In this document: in pieces, positions 1 through 12,000 of the stretch
Layout: every line of letters starts with the position of its first letter
Numbering within the stretch: position 1 is the first letter of the stretch
Source of the DNA: Nymphaea colorata
Taxonomy: Eukaryota; Streptophyta; Magnoliopsida; Nymphaeales; Nymphaeaceae
DNA length: 64,000 nt
NCBI RefSeq assembly: GCF_008831285.2
Contig: NC_045148.1
Location: forward strand, 7,321,001 to 7,385,000
Direction: 5' to 3'
Program-made: the position numbers and the translations under genes
The notes under the pieces: model-generated
What the model saw: only the letters and a program-made list of their open reading frames with translations
Databases searched by the model: none
What the model was told of the DNA's origin: nothing

Positions 1-131
1 CGAGTAAAGTCGAGTTTTTACTACTTGAACTTGAGTCATTTAACATCTCGACTCATTGTAAAGTTTGAGCCGAGTTTTGATGAGCGGCTTTGAGTCAAGC
101 TCGAGTTGTCTCGACTCATTGTAAAGCCCTA
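1..131. repeat. Right end of a GAGCTCGAG-rich hAT-like MITE
   Basis: The window opens inside a repeat made of short variants of 'cgagttttga', 'ctcgagttg' and 'gagtcaagctcgag', and it ends in 'aaagccctag'. The same composition and the same AGCCCTA end close the complete element at 5823-6274, so I read this as the right end of another family member whose left half lies outside the window. No coding sequence is visible. Confidence 0.55.
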
Positions 132-535
132 GTCAAAATACCATGCTAACCCCCTAGTATCTATGGTTACATTAATGGTGGTAATTGAAAGTGGCTGTTT
201 GAGAGTTTCGGTGATAAGTTGGGCGACAATTTTTTGTGTGGAAAGTGATAAGGTGGTAGGTGATTTGTTGATTGCCCAAACATTGGGCAGTTATTTTTCG
301 TTGGACAAATATCTGCAATATGCAGCACTGGAAAGTAGAGGTTGGAAGGTGAAATTTTAAGGTAATGATAGATAACTTTGAGACTGCTTGTATCGCAAGT
401 GACTGGTCTGAAAAGACTTTTTCTTTTTTTTTTGGCCGGGAGCACTAGACCTACCACATTAACCTTAAGAATGGTAACCCTCAACCCAAATCAATTTCTC
501 AATACAGTCAGAATAGCACCCTATACAATCGAACT
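132..535. other. Intergenic, nothing recognised
   Basis: This is AT-rich DNA with short open frames on both strands that match no family I know. One direct observation is the short inverted pair 'gcccaaacattgggc' near 273, a local palindrome of unknown meaning. Confidence 0.4.
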
Positions 536-556
536 GATATATATATATATATATAT

Positions 557-600
<44 letters not shown>
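536..600. repeat. Compound microsatellite (AT)n-(GA)n
   Basis: A run of TA dinucleotides passes directly into about 19 GA units. Similar GA tracts recur at about 705-735 and 823-838 next to the 102-bp duplication. Confidence 0.9.
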
Positions 601-603
<3 letters not shown>

Positions 604-650
604 CCATGGAGGAATCTGTTAAACTGAGAAGAAAAGTAGGTGAGGGAAAG

Positions 651-705
651 AGATCAGCACCATGGGGGAAACTGTTAAACTGAGAAAAGGAGGTGTCATA
701 TATAA

Positions 706-738
<33 letters not shown>

Positions 739-925
739 AGCACCAGTGGAATATTATTCTATTTCGCTCCTATACTATTTCCATATTGCCACATGTCATG
801 TTTCTATTTATGTTCAAATTTAGAGAGAGAGAGAGAGATCAGCACCAGTAGAATGTTATTTTATGTCGCTCCTATAGTATTTCCATGGGGCCACACGTCA
901 TGTTTCTATTTATGTTCAATTTTTT
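651..925 (+). repeat. Tandem duplication, period about 102 bp
   Basis: The segment starting 'gatcagcaccagt' at 735 recurs at 837. Both copies continue with 'tcgctcctata', 'tatttccat' and 'catgtttctatttatgttc', with a few substitutions between them. A third, shorter start ('gatcagcaccatggg') lies near 653 and is flanked by two copies of an 'aactgttaaactgagaa'-type string (about 616 and 669). GA tracts separate the units, which suggests slippage or unequal exchange at the microsatellite. Confidence 0.75.
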
Positions 926-1040
926 TTCATTTGTTTTTTGCCTTTTGATTTTCAAATATATGTACATGCTTAAGAATGTATTTTTTGGTTAATCATAAAC
1001 CGTTCTAAAACTGATCCTAGTAAGCCAATTCACAAAAATG

Positions 1041-1450
1041 TAGTGCATGCACTGATTCATTGTCCTACGTTCATGAACAGTTTGATCCTGACAACTAAGC
1101 TTGGCATCATTCACACTAGCTACTCGCTCTATTTGCACGATTATTAATGTAGTGCTTGTGCTGATTCAGTATCCTTTGAACATTCATGAAGTTTGAACTA
1201 ATCTTGGCATCATTCACACTACTGTCTATTTGTACAATTAATAATTGTAGTGGATGGCTGATTCAGTATCCTGTCATATGAATGTTCGTCAAGTTTGAAC
1301 CAATCTTGACATCATTCACACTACCCTTGCTATTTGGACAATTATTAACTGTTGTGCATGGGTGATGATTCAATATCCTATGAGCGTTGATGAAGTTTCA
1401 ACCAATCTTGGCATCGTTCATACGATTCTTCCTATTTGTACAATTATTAA
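1041..1450 (+). repeat. Four degenerate tandem units of about 104 bp
   Basis: Units begin near 1041, 1151, 1248 and 1352. Each carries, in order, a 'tagtgcatg'-like start, 'tgattcagtatcct', 'catgaagtttgaacc', 'atcttggcatcattcacac' and 'tatttgtacaattatta'. The copies differ at many sites and by small indels, so the array is old compared with the 438-bp array at 14.75 kb. No frame stays open through the units. Confidence 0.8.
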
Positions 1451-2503
1451 ATGTTTATTGAGCATCAAATAAAGGAGACCGATGAAATTTTTTGAGTTTA
1501 TTGGATTTGATTGGAATCTAAATCACATGGGTATGGGTATGGATACAGAGATGTTAATTCTGGCACAACAACTTTAGAAAATGTGAACAGGGGTACAATA
1601 TATATATATATTTGCAAAATAAAAGCAACATTTAAATAAATGAGTGATATAAATAAAAATATTACATGTTAATGAACAATAACTCTAAAAAACAGAATTA
1701 AAATTGAGATGAAAAAAAAATTAAGTAAAATTAAGCAGTTTAGATCAGTTTCCATTTAAAAAATACCCAAATGTGTCCAAGTACCCACTTTGTGTATGGG
1801 TAAGATGACACATGTATAGGACCTTACTGAAGTACCGATGTTACTTACATTGGAACTATTATAATAGAGCTATATATAAATATATATGTGGTGTCCAATG
1901 GGCCTTTTGGCCCTTTCAGTTGGATCTTGATCATTTTTCAAGAATCCAACCACTTAATATACTTAAACTGCTCAAAACTAGATATATATGCCCATGTAAA
2001 ATCTGATTTACACGATGATTTTTTACATTTTTTTTAATACATATATTTGGGCAATATGACCACAATGATGTGTTGGTTTGCCACGAACTGGCCGAATGTG
2101 GAATAATCTAAGACATGTGCGTGCACACACACACACACGATCGAAGCAAACACACACACATATATACACATACAAGCCATGCTTGAGTTAAGCTCATTTG
2201 GACGAAGCCACAAGTTTATTTTCAACCGGTTGCAAGATAACAGGTAAAATGCTCTGTTCATCATGTTTAGCTCACCCAGAATGGTACAACGAAAGGTAAT
2301 AATCAGAATATGGTAGAATTACATTATGTAATTAAGTTATTGACATCCTTTAACCTAAAAATGCGCTCATTTCAAGCCGTTGATCTAGATCACTATGCTT
2401 TTGCTTGCAAAATTCATTCCTCATAAGGTACCATCATCGGAAATTGAATTCCCAAAACCAGCAGCACTCCTCATCTTTTCCTTCTAATTTCTGTGTGATG
2501 TAG
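1451..2503. other. Intergenic, nothing recognised
   Basis: AT-rich sequence with a short (TA)n at about 1600 and an (AC)n tract near 2126-2160. The last 100 bases run into the acceptor-like end of an O-methyltransferase second exon at 2504 and would be its former intron, but no first exon can be seen upstream. Confidence 0.4.
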
Positions 2504-2782
2504 TGGACATTGCATGAAGGGAGTGATGATCATTGCATAAAGATATTGAAGCAATGTAGGAAAGCAATTCCACATGACAATGGAAATGTCATAACAGTGG
2601 ATGCTGTGCTGCAGTCCAATGTCAAAGAAGATGCATGGGAAGATACTAGAATGGTATTCAATGTGACAATGATCTTACACGCTTCCAATGGGAAGGAGAG
2701 GACAGAGGTGGAGTGGAGAAAGCTGCTCAAAAATGGAAGGTTCAACTGTTGCAACATCGTCTCCCTTCGGGAGCATCACTAA
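2504..2782 (+). pseudogene. O-methyltransferase exon 2 relic
   Basis: Translated from the TGG after 'gatgtag', this 92-codon piece aligns with exon 2 of the two intact O-methyltransferases at 52254 and 55889. Shared blocks are 'KILKQCRKAIP', 'VDAVLQ', 'AW-DTRM-F', 'GKERTEVEW', 'LL' and 'CCNIVSLR'. The acceptor position is the same (TAG before TGG). The catalytic block is ruined: the intact copies read HDWDDE and this one HEGSDDH, so the general-base histidine remains but the rest of the motif is lost. The C-terminus is shortened ('REHH' then stop), and no SAM-binding first exon lies upstream. I read it as a dead paralogue from an older duplication, about 49 kb from the live pair. An open frame of 92 codons means loss of constraint may be fairly recent, or chance. 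Confidence 0.85.
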
Positions 2783-3461
2783 CTGAAAGCTTTTCCCAAT
2801 TGAATAAACACTAAGCATGTTATAGCACTTGGAAACAATGTTAGAGTCAGTTTTCTAGTTTGCAATTAAAGGAGGGGGGTGTGGAGGGGGCGCCAAGTCG
2901 ATAAGCCAATTTCATGAGTGTCTGTCAGCATTGGATATATATCATTTTGCTGAATAATATATTTGTACCACAATGAAATGTTAGAACCGTGAGAGGCATC
3001 TAAGCGGTTGGAAGGCTTTTGCAGCCAAAGAAGCCTATGATGGTGGTCTTTTTAGATCAAAAGACAGAACAAACAGGTAATGCATTCGACTAAGTTATAC
3101 ATCCATAAATTGAAGTTTACTTTCTCTACCTTAAGAAAATGTCAAGTTGTAGGCTCACCTTTAGACTGATGCTTGGTTACAATTTAAGAATGGAATCCCA
3201 GTTTTATAGAATTTACAATTCAAGGTATATCTTTAGTTTCCTCAAGGGATTTGCCTTCTGGAGCAGTTCGTGCTTTTGTTAATTTAATACTCAGCAAAAT
3301 GTGCATCTTTATCAAATATGGCATGTGTATATGGCATGCATAGGGTCATGATGTGTAGCTGAGATGTGCTTCAATGGTGGCGCTGGGGAACTAATACTTC
3401 TTTCCTTAATGTCGCTTTGCAAGCCAAAAACTAGAGGAAGAGTATTCAGCTCAGTTCAAAG
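2783..3461. other. Intergenic, nothing recognised
   Basis: Sequence downstream of the methyltransferase relic. It contains no obvious match to the 3' flanks of the intact copies and no supported gene. Confidence 0.35.
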
Positions 3462-3605
3462 TAGGGATGTTCATCAGCCGACCTCGAGCCAAGCTAGTCC
3501 AGCTCGAGCTCAGCTCAAGTCTCCATAAACCACAGCTCAAACTCAGCTCGAACTCAAAGCAAGAGCCCAGTTTTCGATAGAAGTTAGACAAGCCATTTAC
3601 TAAAA
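3462..3605. repeat. Fragment of GAGCTCGAG-rich MITE family
   Basis: It starts 'tagggatgttcatcagccg', close to the 'tagggctgctcatgag' left end of the element at 5823, and continues with 'ccagctcgagctcagctc'. No matching right end was found, so it is a truncated copy. Confidence 0.5.
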
Positions 3606-5822
3606 CTAGATACGGTAAAAAGTAAATAAATATTTTAAAAAGAACAACAAACCAAAACCATCCCATCAAAAAGATGGATGGCCCCGGTTTAATCCTCTCC
3701 TAGCATCATCCAAACCTAAAGGAAAAATGAAGATATATATATATATATATAAGAAAATTGAATGGTTATGCTGACCTTTTAGAGTCCTCAACCCTCACAC
3801 CAAAACCGTTCGATCCAACATGATGGACGGTTAAAAGAAAAACAAAGTAAAAAAGTGATGGGTATCTTTGTCATCTTACATTAGTTTACATTTTTTCTCA
3901 CTGTTTTTCTTTCGACAATCTATTTGTTTTAGATGGACGGCCCTTGTTAGATATCCAGAGTCATCATTCACTCACTATATATATAATCATCCCAACATTT
4001 AAGAGATAAATTATTAATATGGTACCTAATGATCCTATCTAGGTAATTAAATCAAAAGAGCGAAAGAAGCTAACAATTTTTTTTTATGCAGACAAGAAGC
4101 TAAGAAGAGCTTAGCTCTTTGTATTTTAAGGAAGTAGTGTAAACTTGTACTTTTGAGGAAGTAAAATTTTTAATTTTTTTTTTAAATGTCACGTTTAATT
4201 GCATAATAGAAATTGAAATTTGTAATAAGATACAGGTACCAACAATTAATTCATGAGAAACAACCTTTTAAGAGTACTTAGAATGGCATGTTGATTTAAG
4301 ATTAACGAGTTTTAATTGAAACTTTAATTTTAACCGTTTCTTTTGCTATGAAAAAGTAAGTTAAAGTCATGTGGACCTTAGAAAAATCATATTTAAATGA
4401 TGCTCCCTTAAAACAATATTGCTAATTTAATTGGTTACATTATCTGGATTCAACAATTATGTTGAAGTGATCAATAGGATGAAAGGGAATCTATATCAAT
4501 GTTGCTTGTATCTATAGAGAGAGAAGATAAATAATTATATTTTAGAAACTTTGTATATTTTATTTCCCACGAGTTATGGCTGCATTTAGTAGCATGCTTT
4601 AATGAAACGAAAATTTGATGGCTCTATATAGTCAGAATTTTTTGCATTGCAATCATTAATATTTCCAATAATTTATATCATTCAAAAATATTATACATTA
4701 AAAATTTTCAATTTTAAGGTTCCTTTAGAAATATTTCATTTTTTTTTCTCTCCCCATTAAAGGCATTAAAAAGATTTGGCAAGTTATATGAAGAAATATC
4801 AGAAAAATGTATGCAAGAACAACCATTGGAACGGGTGTATCGATCAGTTCTTAAATTAGATCATGCTTTCCCTTTTATGACCTTTCTATTTCACTTTTGG
4901 CATAATACCGAAAACAAAAGTTACCAATTTCAAAAAGAAAAGCTCGTATATAAGCGTTTTGGTCGATGTATTTCTAAAGTTTCTCAATTAGTTTTCACTA
5001 TAAGGCCCGACCTACGGATACCAACTGCTTACTTTTTGGCTTAGGTTAGAAAATTTAGAATAGCTAAAACACTCCGCTTCTGAAATCTCAGTTAAATTTT
5101 TTGAGAAGCTCCTTTGAACCATAACTCTTCAAAGCTACAAGGCATGAACGGAGGGAACTATATATATATATATCGTCTCTGCCAACACTGAAGAAGCATT
5201 TGGAGAATTACATTCTGGTACATATCGAGATCTCAAATGATGAATTAAGCACCACTTGCAGAATCACTCATAAATGCACGAGAAGAAGGAGCATAGTTGT
5301 TCGAGTACTGCAGAGAAGAAGAAAGAAGGATTCTGTATCTTAAGTAATAAATCCAATAAATGCCCGCTTCGCAATTTGTGCATTGGCGGGAGATGGAAAT
5401 GGGTCACAAAGCAGTGAATTGAGTTTGAAATTTGAACACAATTCATGCCCATCAAGTCAAAAATTCTACAGTAGATTTACTATCGATTACTATTATTATT
5501 GCAGGAGAAATAAAGGTCTCTGTGGATGCTGACCATTGCGGGAAAAGTTGCTTGATCAATTGTTTTTACAGTGTACACCAGAAAGGAACATCGAAGGGAC
5601 CAGCCCAATATTGATCTGCTAAAAGAACAAAATAGCACTGCAAGGGAACGTTGGTAGACAAGGTAGCACTATATATCAAAGAAGCAAGCAGTGATCATTG
5701 GATGGGCCAGTGAGGAAGGAACTCAAGAGGAAATGCATTGGGGAAAGAGAGACAGATAGAGGGAGAGAGATCTGTCATGTTTCTGTATTGTTCGATACAC
5801 TAATTTTTTCTTTGGTGACAAC
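3606..5822. other. Intergenic, nothing firmly recognised
   Basis: AT-rich DNA with a short (TA)n at 3733-3750 and another at 5160-5173. Open frames at 4811-5044 and around 5432-5614 were examined; neither matches a family I know, and they lack clear splice or promoter context. The stretch 5280-5620 is less AT-rich than its surroundings and has an 'attattattgcag' acceptor-like site at about 5505, so an unrecognised small exon cannot be excluded. Confidence 0.35.
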
Positions 5823-6274
5823 TAGGGCTGCTCATGAGTTGAGTTCAAGCTGAGCTGAGACGGCTCGAACTTAGCTCAAGTAGTTTCAGCCGAGTTGGAG
5901 GTCATTAGCTTGAGTTCGGCTCCGGTCGAGTTCTAAAAGCTCAAACTCCGCTCGAGCTATGGATTGGCTTGAGCTGAAAAGAACAATTTATTAAAATATT
6001 TTGTTTTTAAAGAAAAAGGTAGTAAGGAGACTTGAACACTGAACCGTCCACTTCTTGTCATAACTTTATGAGACATAGTATATGTATTCTTCTTTTTGAG
6101 CTTAACTAAGTTTAACTGAGTCAAGCCCACTTAACTTGAGCTCAACTAGTTCATATGATCGAGTTCATTTTTTAACTCAAACTGGACTCGTTTATTAAAT
6201 GAGTCGAGCTCAAGTCAAATTTATCAAGCGAGTTCAAGTGGATCTCAAGTTAGCTCGACTTGTTGAAAGCCCTA
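5823..6274. mobile_element. Complete hAT-like MITE (about 452 bp)
   Basis: The element begins 'tagggctgctcatgag' and ends 'gttgaaagcccta', giving terminal inverted repeats TAGGGCT/AGCCCTA. It is flanked by 'gtgacaac' (5815-5822) and 'gctacaac' (6275-6282), which agree at 6 of 8 positions, as expected for an aged 8-bp hAT target duplication. The interior consists of variants of 'gagctcgagc' and has no coding capacity. Fragments of the same family are at 1-131, 3462-3605 and 12535-12790. Confidence 0.65.
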
Positions 6275-6282
6275 GCTACAAC

Positions 6283-7376
6283 TGGGATTGAAGGTACGTA
6301 TCTGAGTCGGATATACCCATTTATGGATGCTATTTCTAATCTGGATAGCCAGATCTAGTAGAAAAAAATTCAATATGATTCCTAAGATTCAGATCCTGTA
6401 TGCAGCTTCATAACTGAATCTGAATCTGAGTCCAGTATTCAACTGACATCCTATAAAGATCCAACCCAAACCCAACTATTTAGATAGTTATGTGACATCT
6501 CGTGCTAGCTAGGTCTCAAATTAGTTTTAAAAAAATAGTGTGCACAGCTAAGTCTGAATCCAAATCAAATCACACAAATTCTGATTCAATCAGATTTGCT
6601 GAAATCTGGATCCAACTTAAACCCGAATCATTTATCATATTGTTTTTTAATCAATTGACTTTCACTTGAACTAAATAAAGTACCTAATTGTTTTAATGCC
6701 CTTCATTTTCCCCACATATTAAGCGTGCTATAAACAATTTCCAAGTCGGAAAGTAAATAAACAACAGTACAACGCCATCAATTTTACCTACCCAAGTGAC
6801 AATCTTTTAACTACGTACAGGCACCTATTTGCCGGTTGCGGACAACTACTAGATCCAAACTGTTGGATCGAGAAAAGGAAAGTTCGTGTTTCTCATTTAT
6901 TATGAAATGGGGGGAGAGAGAGAGAGAGAAAGGATCCTAGGAAGAGTAAACTTTGTCATACTATTTATGAGATTCACCTGAGAGATAAGGAGGAAGCCAG
7001 GCAGGCTCTATACTCAATTCCTGCATTCAAGTCTATCAGGCAATCAAACCTAGGTTATTGATGTTCACTTAACAGGGCAATCCCTGACTCTGTGATCAAC
7101 TTGAAGCTCCTCCGCGAGTGCGTGCTCAGCCCTTTGAAGAGCCCGCAGAGGCACTCCATTCTCCTGGTACTACCACTGCTTCATCTGATCTCCACCTCCC
7201 CAGACATACCCAAGTCTGTGATCCACTTCAATAAGTCTGAGACAGTCCCCTCCTTCACCCTTTTAAATGCTCTCACAATTCTCCAGCTTTTATCCGCTCA
7301 CTAAGAATCTCTACCTTCATCGTCTCTTTTCATTCTCCTCTTCCTTTCACCTCTTTCTTAGTTCATCAACTTCACC
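6283..7376. other. Upstream region of the EPF1-like gene
   Basis: The first 800 bases hold nothing recognised apart from a GA tract at 6911-6929. The last 300 bases are more C- and T-rich; 'tttaaat' at 7262-7268 is a possible TATA element about 110 bases before the start codon, followed by CT-rich leader sequence, both usual for plant promoters. No other motif is called. Confidence 0.35.
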
Positions 7377-9091
7377 ATGGGGTTTCCTGTTCACATGAAA
7401 CTTCTTTTTGTTCTTCTATCTCTTGTGCTTGTCTTTCAACCGGCATTAGCCCGTCCCGGCGGCGCCGGCAGTCTGCACCTTGATCATGGTAAGTCTCCTG
7501 TTATATTGGCTTGAAAAGTATGTTCTTTCTATTCAAATGCTTTGAATCTCTAGCGATATTCAAATGCTTTGAATCTCTAGCGACAGAAATGTTGGTCTAG
7601 ATTGATGCAGTGTCAACTTCATATATACATTCGACTTTAGACATGGCACAGTGGTTTCCTTTCCCCAGTTCCTTTTATCTTTCTAGAAAATAGGGTTCAT
7701 GAACTCTTAGAAACTAAGTTGAAGGCATTTGCCATATATGAGCCCGTCTAATACTATTACTGCTGCTGCTTCTGCCATTAGGGGATTGTGAAAAACATAA
7801 GCCTGTGCTCATCGCCTCATCCTAGTGCTTATGAGTTTTCCGTTTTAATGACCGCCTGTCACGCTTGTACAACATACATGGGGTACTCCCGTCAATAGTT
7901 GTAAGAGGTGAAAAGGAAGAGAGAAAGATTCTCGGCGAGCAGGTTCGACGATCTCTGTTCGTCCTCTACACTGGAGGTGCAGTTTCGGATGCTGCCTTTT
8001 AGATAGCAGTGAACAGTCTTTCCCTTGGCAATGACCTTGTCCGTTTGAAGCCAACCCAGTTATCCAGGCTATATGTTTGAGCTGCCCATCTTTTCTTGGC
8101 CAGGCATCCGATCAAGTCAGACAATAACCCCCTAACTTCCATCCGTCCGTCAGTGTCTTCCTAATCTTTTTCACGTTTTTAGCTAATATTGAATACTCCT
8201 TCGTTGATTCGTTGTTAGTTTGGTTGCTGAAGGCCAAAGATTTTTTAGAACTATTTCTGCTTGTCATAGTTGAATAACATGACTTTGGTCATAAGTCACA
8301 CGGTTTCTTGCTTTCCCTCTTTTTGCCTCTTATTTCTCTCTTTATCCTATTTCTTTTTATCTCACTTTTAAGGGATCGAGGAAGCTTTTTCAAAGAAATT
8401 TGACGTTCTTTCCAAAGGAAACCATGCTTTATTGGTAGACATTTTAAACTTTTGTAATGAATGTTACAAGCACGGTACAGCAGACCTGCTCGCTCCTTTT
8501 AAAGGACGACTAATGCTATTGACTGTCCTTCAGACCTCTCATCCTTTTATTATTTTATTTAATAAAAATTTGAATGCCATTAACATAATCTTGGTAAAAA
8601 ATAAAAAATGCAAACAAATAAAACCAATGTATATACATATATATATGTTCTTGCACCTGCGCTCATATCACATAGCTTTGGTCATCGTTCATCTTGCTTC
8701 CAAAGCTAAAATGCAGCCGTTCAGAAGATTAGATCTGTAACAAATTTTGTAAAATGCCACTTAATTTATCCAGCCGGTAACATCTCGAACGACTCTTTTC
8801 ACAGGTTACAGGCTGCACCAAACAAGAAGGCCGAGAATCACAAGGAAGATGGAACACCTACTAAAACCAGACTTTTATACCGATGGATGGCATTCCAGGC
8901 TGCCCAGGGAAGCGGACAACTCAGTCAGGCTAGCAGGATCGAGACTACCCGATTGCTCACACGCATGCGGATCGTGCTTGCCATGCAGGCGGGTGATGGT
9001 GAGCTTCGTGTGTTCGACGTATGAAGAGGCAGAGACATGTCCCATGGCCTACAAATGCATGTGCAATAGCAGATCTTACCCTGTGCCTTGA
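7377..9091 (+). CDS. EPF1-like: EPF1-like secreted cysteine-rich peptide
   Basis: Two exons (7377-7488 and 8805-9091) joined across GT-AG in codon 38 give a 132-residue preproprotein. Residues 1-25 form a signal peptide with a leucine-rich core. The C-terminal part from about residue 80 starts 'LAGSRLPDCSHACGSC' and ends 'YPVP', and has eight cysteines at 88, 92, 95, 98, 107, 116, 122 and 124. That pattern and the SHACGSC and CPMAYKCMC blocks are those of EPIDERMAL PATTERNING FACTOR 1 rather than EPF2 or the stomagen branch. Known family role: the mature peptide is cleaved from the proprotein, secreted from stomatal precursors, and binds ERECTA-family kinases with TMM to enforce one-cell spacing of stomata. 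The intermediate residues 38-79 are poorly conserved, as is usual. The ATG lies in 'ttcaccatgg', a good plant start context. The single intron is 1.3 kb, and no break is visible. Confidence 0.92.
7531..7584 (+). repeat. 27-bp tandem duplication in EPF1-like intron
   Basis: Two adjacent copies of a 27-base unit beginning 'attcaaatgctttgaatctc' differ only at the last base. It lies 40 bases inside the intron, beyond the donor, and has no evident effect on splicing. Confidence 0.9.
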
Positions 9092-12000
9092 GATTCTCTC
9101 TAGCTGAAACTAAAGCTGCACTCTATGTAAACTCTGCAACATGAAGCAGCTCGCGACTCCATTGTATCTTACTAAAAGTCCTTTTCTTCTGTTGCCCACC
9201 GCATCCCTCACAAGTTTTTAACCTATTTCACTGTTTTACTTTTGCTCCATTAAGGTCCACTATATGATGTAAGAGATTGACAGGTCTGGTTGAGAATGAT
9301 GCCATGAAGTTCTCATCTTCTGGATATCTTACACTTCTTTTCTTACTAATGCTTTGGACTCTGTTCAGCGTCAAGCAAAGTTCTTTAGTTGTTTTATTAG
9401 CCACGTAAGATGAGCATTTTAGTAGAAAACTGAAATAACTTGAGATGATACTTTTGCTGAAAACTGGCTGCCTATCAGTTTCTCATCTCATCGTTAACTA
9501 ACACCAATAAGCTTATTGGAGATTAACTTAGACTACCCTTTTGATGAGAGAGGTAAACAAGGTAAACAATGAACGTACTGGACGGCACTGGACATTTTGA
9601 TGTGTAGACAGTGGCTGAGCCACATGGTGGTTGATGTGGGCAATTGCCCACACCAGCTTCACAAATTTTACTTATTTTTATGTTAATAATTTCATATATT
9701 TGGTTTTATATATATATATAAAGGTGTCTTTTAAAACATTAGTTATTGAATTAATGCCCCCACCAGCCAAAATTCATGTCTCCGCTAGCCAAAATTCTTG
9801 TCTCCGCTAGTGTGTGTACAGCCAAACTTGTGCTCATGGTGAACCCGAGTTGAAGCCAATTAAGTTCGAACATAATTTCCTTCTTAAAAATGCTATTTAA
9901 TGTTTACCATGACAAATTTATGTGTGTGTATAGTTGATAGAATATAGGGATTAAGTACAATATAAAAATGATATATCATGTATAAAGAATATTCGTACAA
10001 CTTCAAACTGTAAACTGGCACTCACGTTTTTAAAAAATTAGCTCTATATATATGTACCTTGCGGAGAACTCTATATATGTACCTTGCGGATGAGAGAGAG
10101 AGGGAGACACACACACACACAAAAAACTTAATTAAGTTGATGTAAAATTATTCGAAAGACAAGTATATCGTTGGTTTTTGTCTTTTAAAAAAAATAATTT
10201 TTATATGTGACATGATGTAAGTATTTATTAATTAAATAATTAATCAAACGACTTGTAAATGGTATATACATATGTAGTTTTTATATCTACTCAGTTCTTA
10301 TTTGCTGAATTATATTTATAAATATACATGATTTTAACTTCGATTAATTGTCATTAAATGCTTACGATTGAGTATTCAATGAAAATAAAGTCAAAAGTAA
10401 TAGTTGCCCCAACAATTGGTTGTTAGAATCCTGTTTCACAACGGCATCAATTAACATTCCAAGGAGTACCATATTTAACTTGCTTTCTTCCTTACTTCAA
10501 ATAGGTGGATGTGTTTATTAACTTATTTATCACAAACTATGCTTTAGCTTGAATAAAATTTACTAAAAATGTGACCTTTTAACCATCAAGCTTTACAATT
10601 TGGGAAAGACTTAAAGTTAATAACTAAGTTTGACAACTCGGCTCAATATGTACACGTTGACTTGAATGCTCCATACTCATATATTTCATGTCCTAAAGTG
10701 GTCATTTTCTAAAACGGCTAAAATTTTAAAATACTACATTGTATTACACAAACTTTGTTCAGTCTTTCTTAATTTGTTTTATATAAAAGTCTTTTTTTAA
10801 GTCTACGCACATTAAAACTATTTTCAAGTTCTTTCCTAGACATTTGAAGTATTTCAATGTATTTATGCTTATTACTAGGGCATAAGCTAGGGAAGACAAA
10901 ACGACTTTCTAATAAGCAAGAATACAGCAGTATGGGAGGCTTAACATTGTGTGACAAACAAAAAATATACACATAGCAGAGCTACATGATAACGAAAAAG
11001 TATATAATAAATATGATTAATACACTTTGGGGCCAACCTACAAGCTATTCAAGTAGACACTTTTTTTTTTTTAAATGGCCTTTTTTTTTTTAAATGGCCA
11101 CCGAAGTAGCTAGTTTGTTCCTCAAATAAGATCTTGAAATAGGCTGCTGCATGTTTGCAATAGGATTGTTTGGCAGCAAGGGTACTTTGTGAGTGTTCTG
11201 TAAGTGTCCCATGAATATGTTCAAAGATCAAGATAGATTCATGGATAGTATTCCATGAACCTGCCTAAAGATTTGAATAAATTTATGAGCTAATCATATA
11301 GTGTTCTTACTGTCCAACGTCCTGTGTGGCACCACTTTGCAAATGACCTGATCATTTAGATTCTAGTATCTGACGTGTTTGTGGATTTTGCAAGTGTGAG
11401 GAGCAAATCAATCACTTACAAGCTTGAATTTTGCCCATGCTATTGATGGCTATGTTAAAATTAACTTCTACCAATGTGGATGAATTTGTGCGGGTCTAGT
11501 CCTCAACTGCTCATCTCCCCATTGAGGGTCAAGAAGCAAAGTAATTTGCATTGATTTCCGTCCATGTATTTGTGTTTCAATTGTTTCAATTCTAAATCTT
11601 TCATGCATTTTTGTTGAACTGTTATTAGTAAATATTTTACCTTGGCAAACATTTCGTTGCAAGTGAAAAATTCTAATTGAATATACAAGGTTCATCAAAT
11701 TCATTGTGTGATTTTCCAACGATGAGTAAAGTTGCCAAGTTTGTGGCAACATGATGCAGAAACGTGTTAAGACCAGAGGCAAAGTCGTGAATAGGGAATT
11801 TGGTATCCATTATTATGCTCTCTAACTTTCAAGTACTTATATATATGTGGGGTGAATAGGATGAGTATTTTGTCCTACCACACAACAAGAGGATCAAAAC
11901 CCCACTCTTTCTTCCTATCTTCTTAGGGTCTAAGCCTATTTTTGGTACCTCAAGTAAGGTGCCTACTATACTTCAACTTGTATATCAATGACCTCTTTTA

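Noticed and set aside
4811-5044. 77-codon frame
   Set aside because: No family recognised, AT-rich codon pattern, no promoter or splice context.
5432-5614. 60-codon frame with 'VDADHCGKSCLINCF'
   Set aside because: It has some cysteines but no signal peptide, no partner exon and no recognised pattern; noted only as a slight possibility of an exon.
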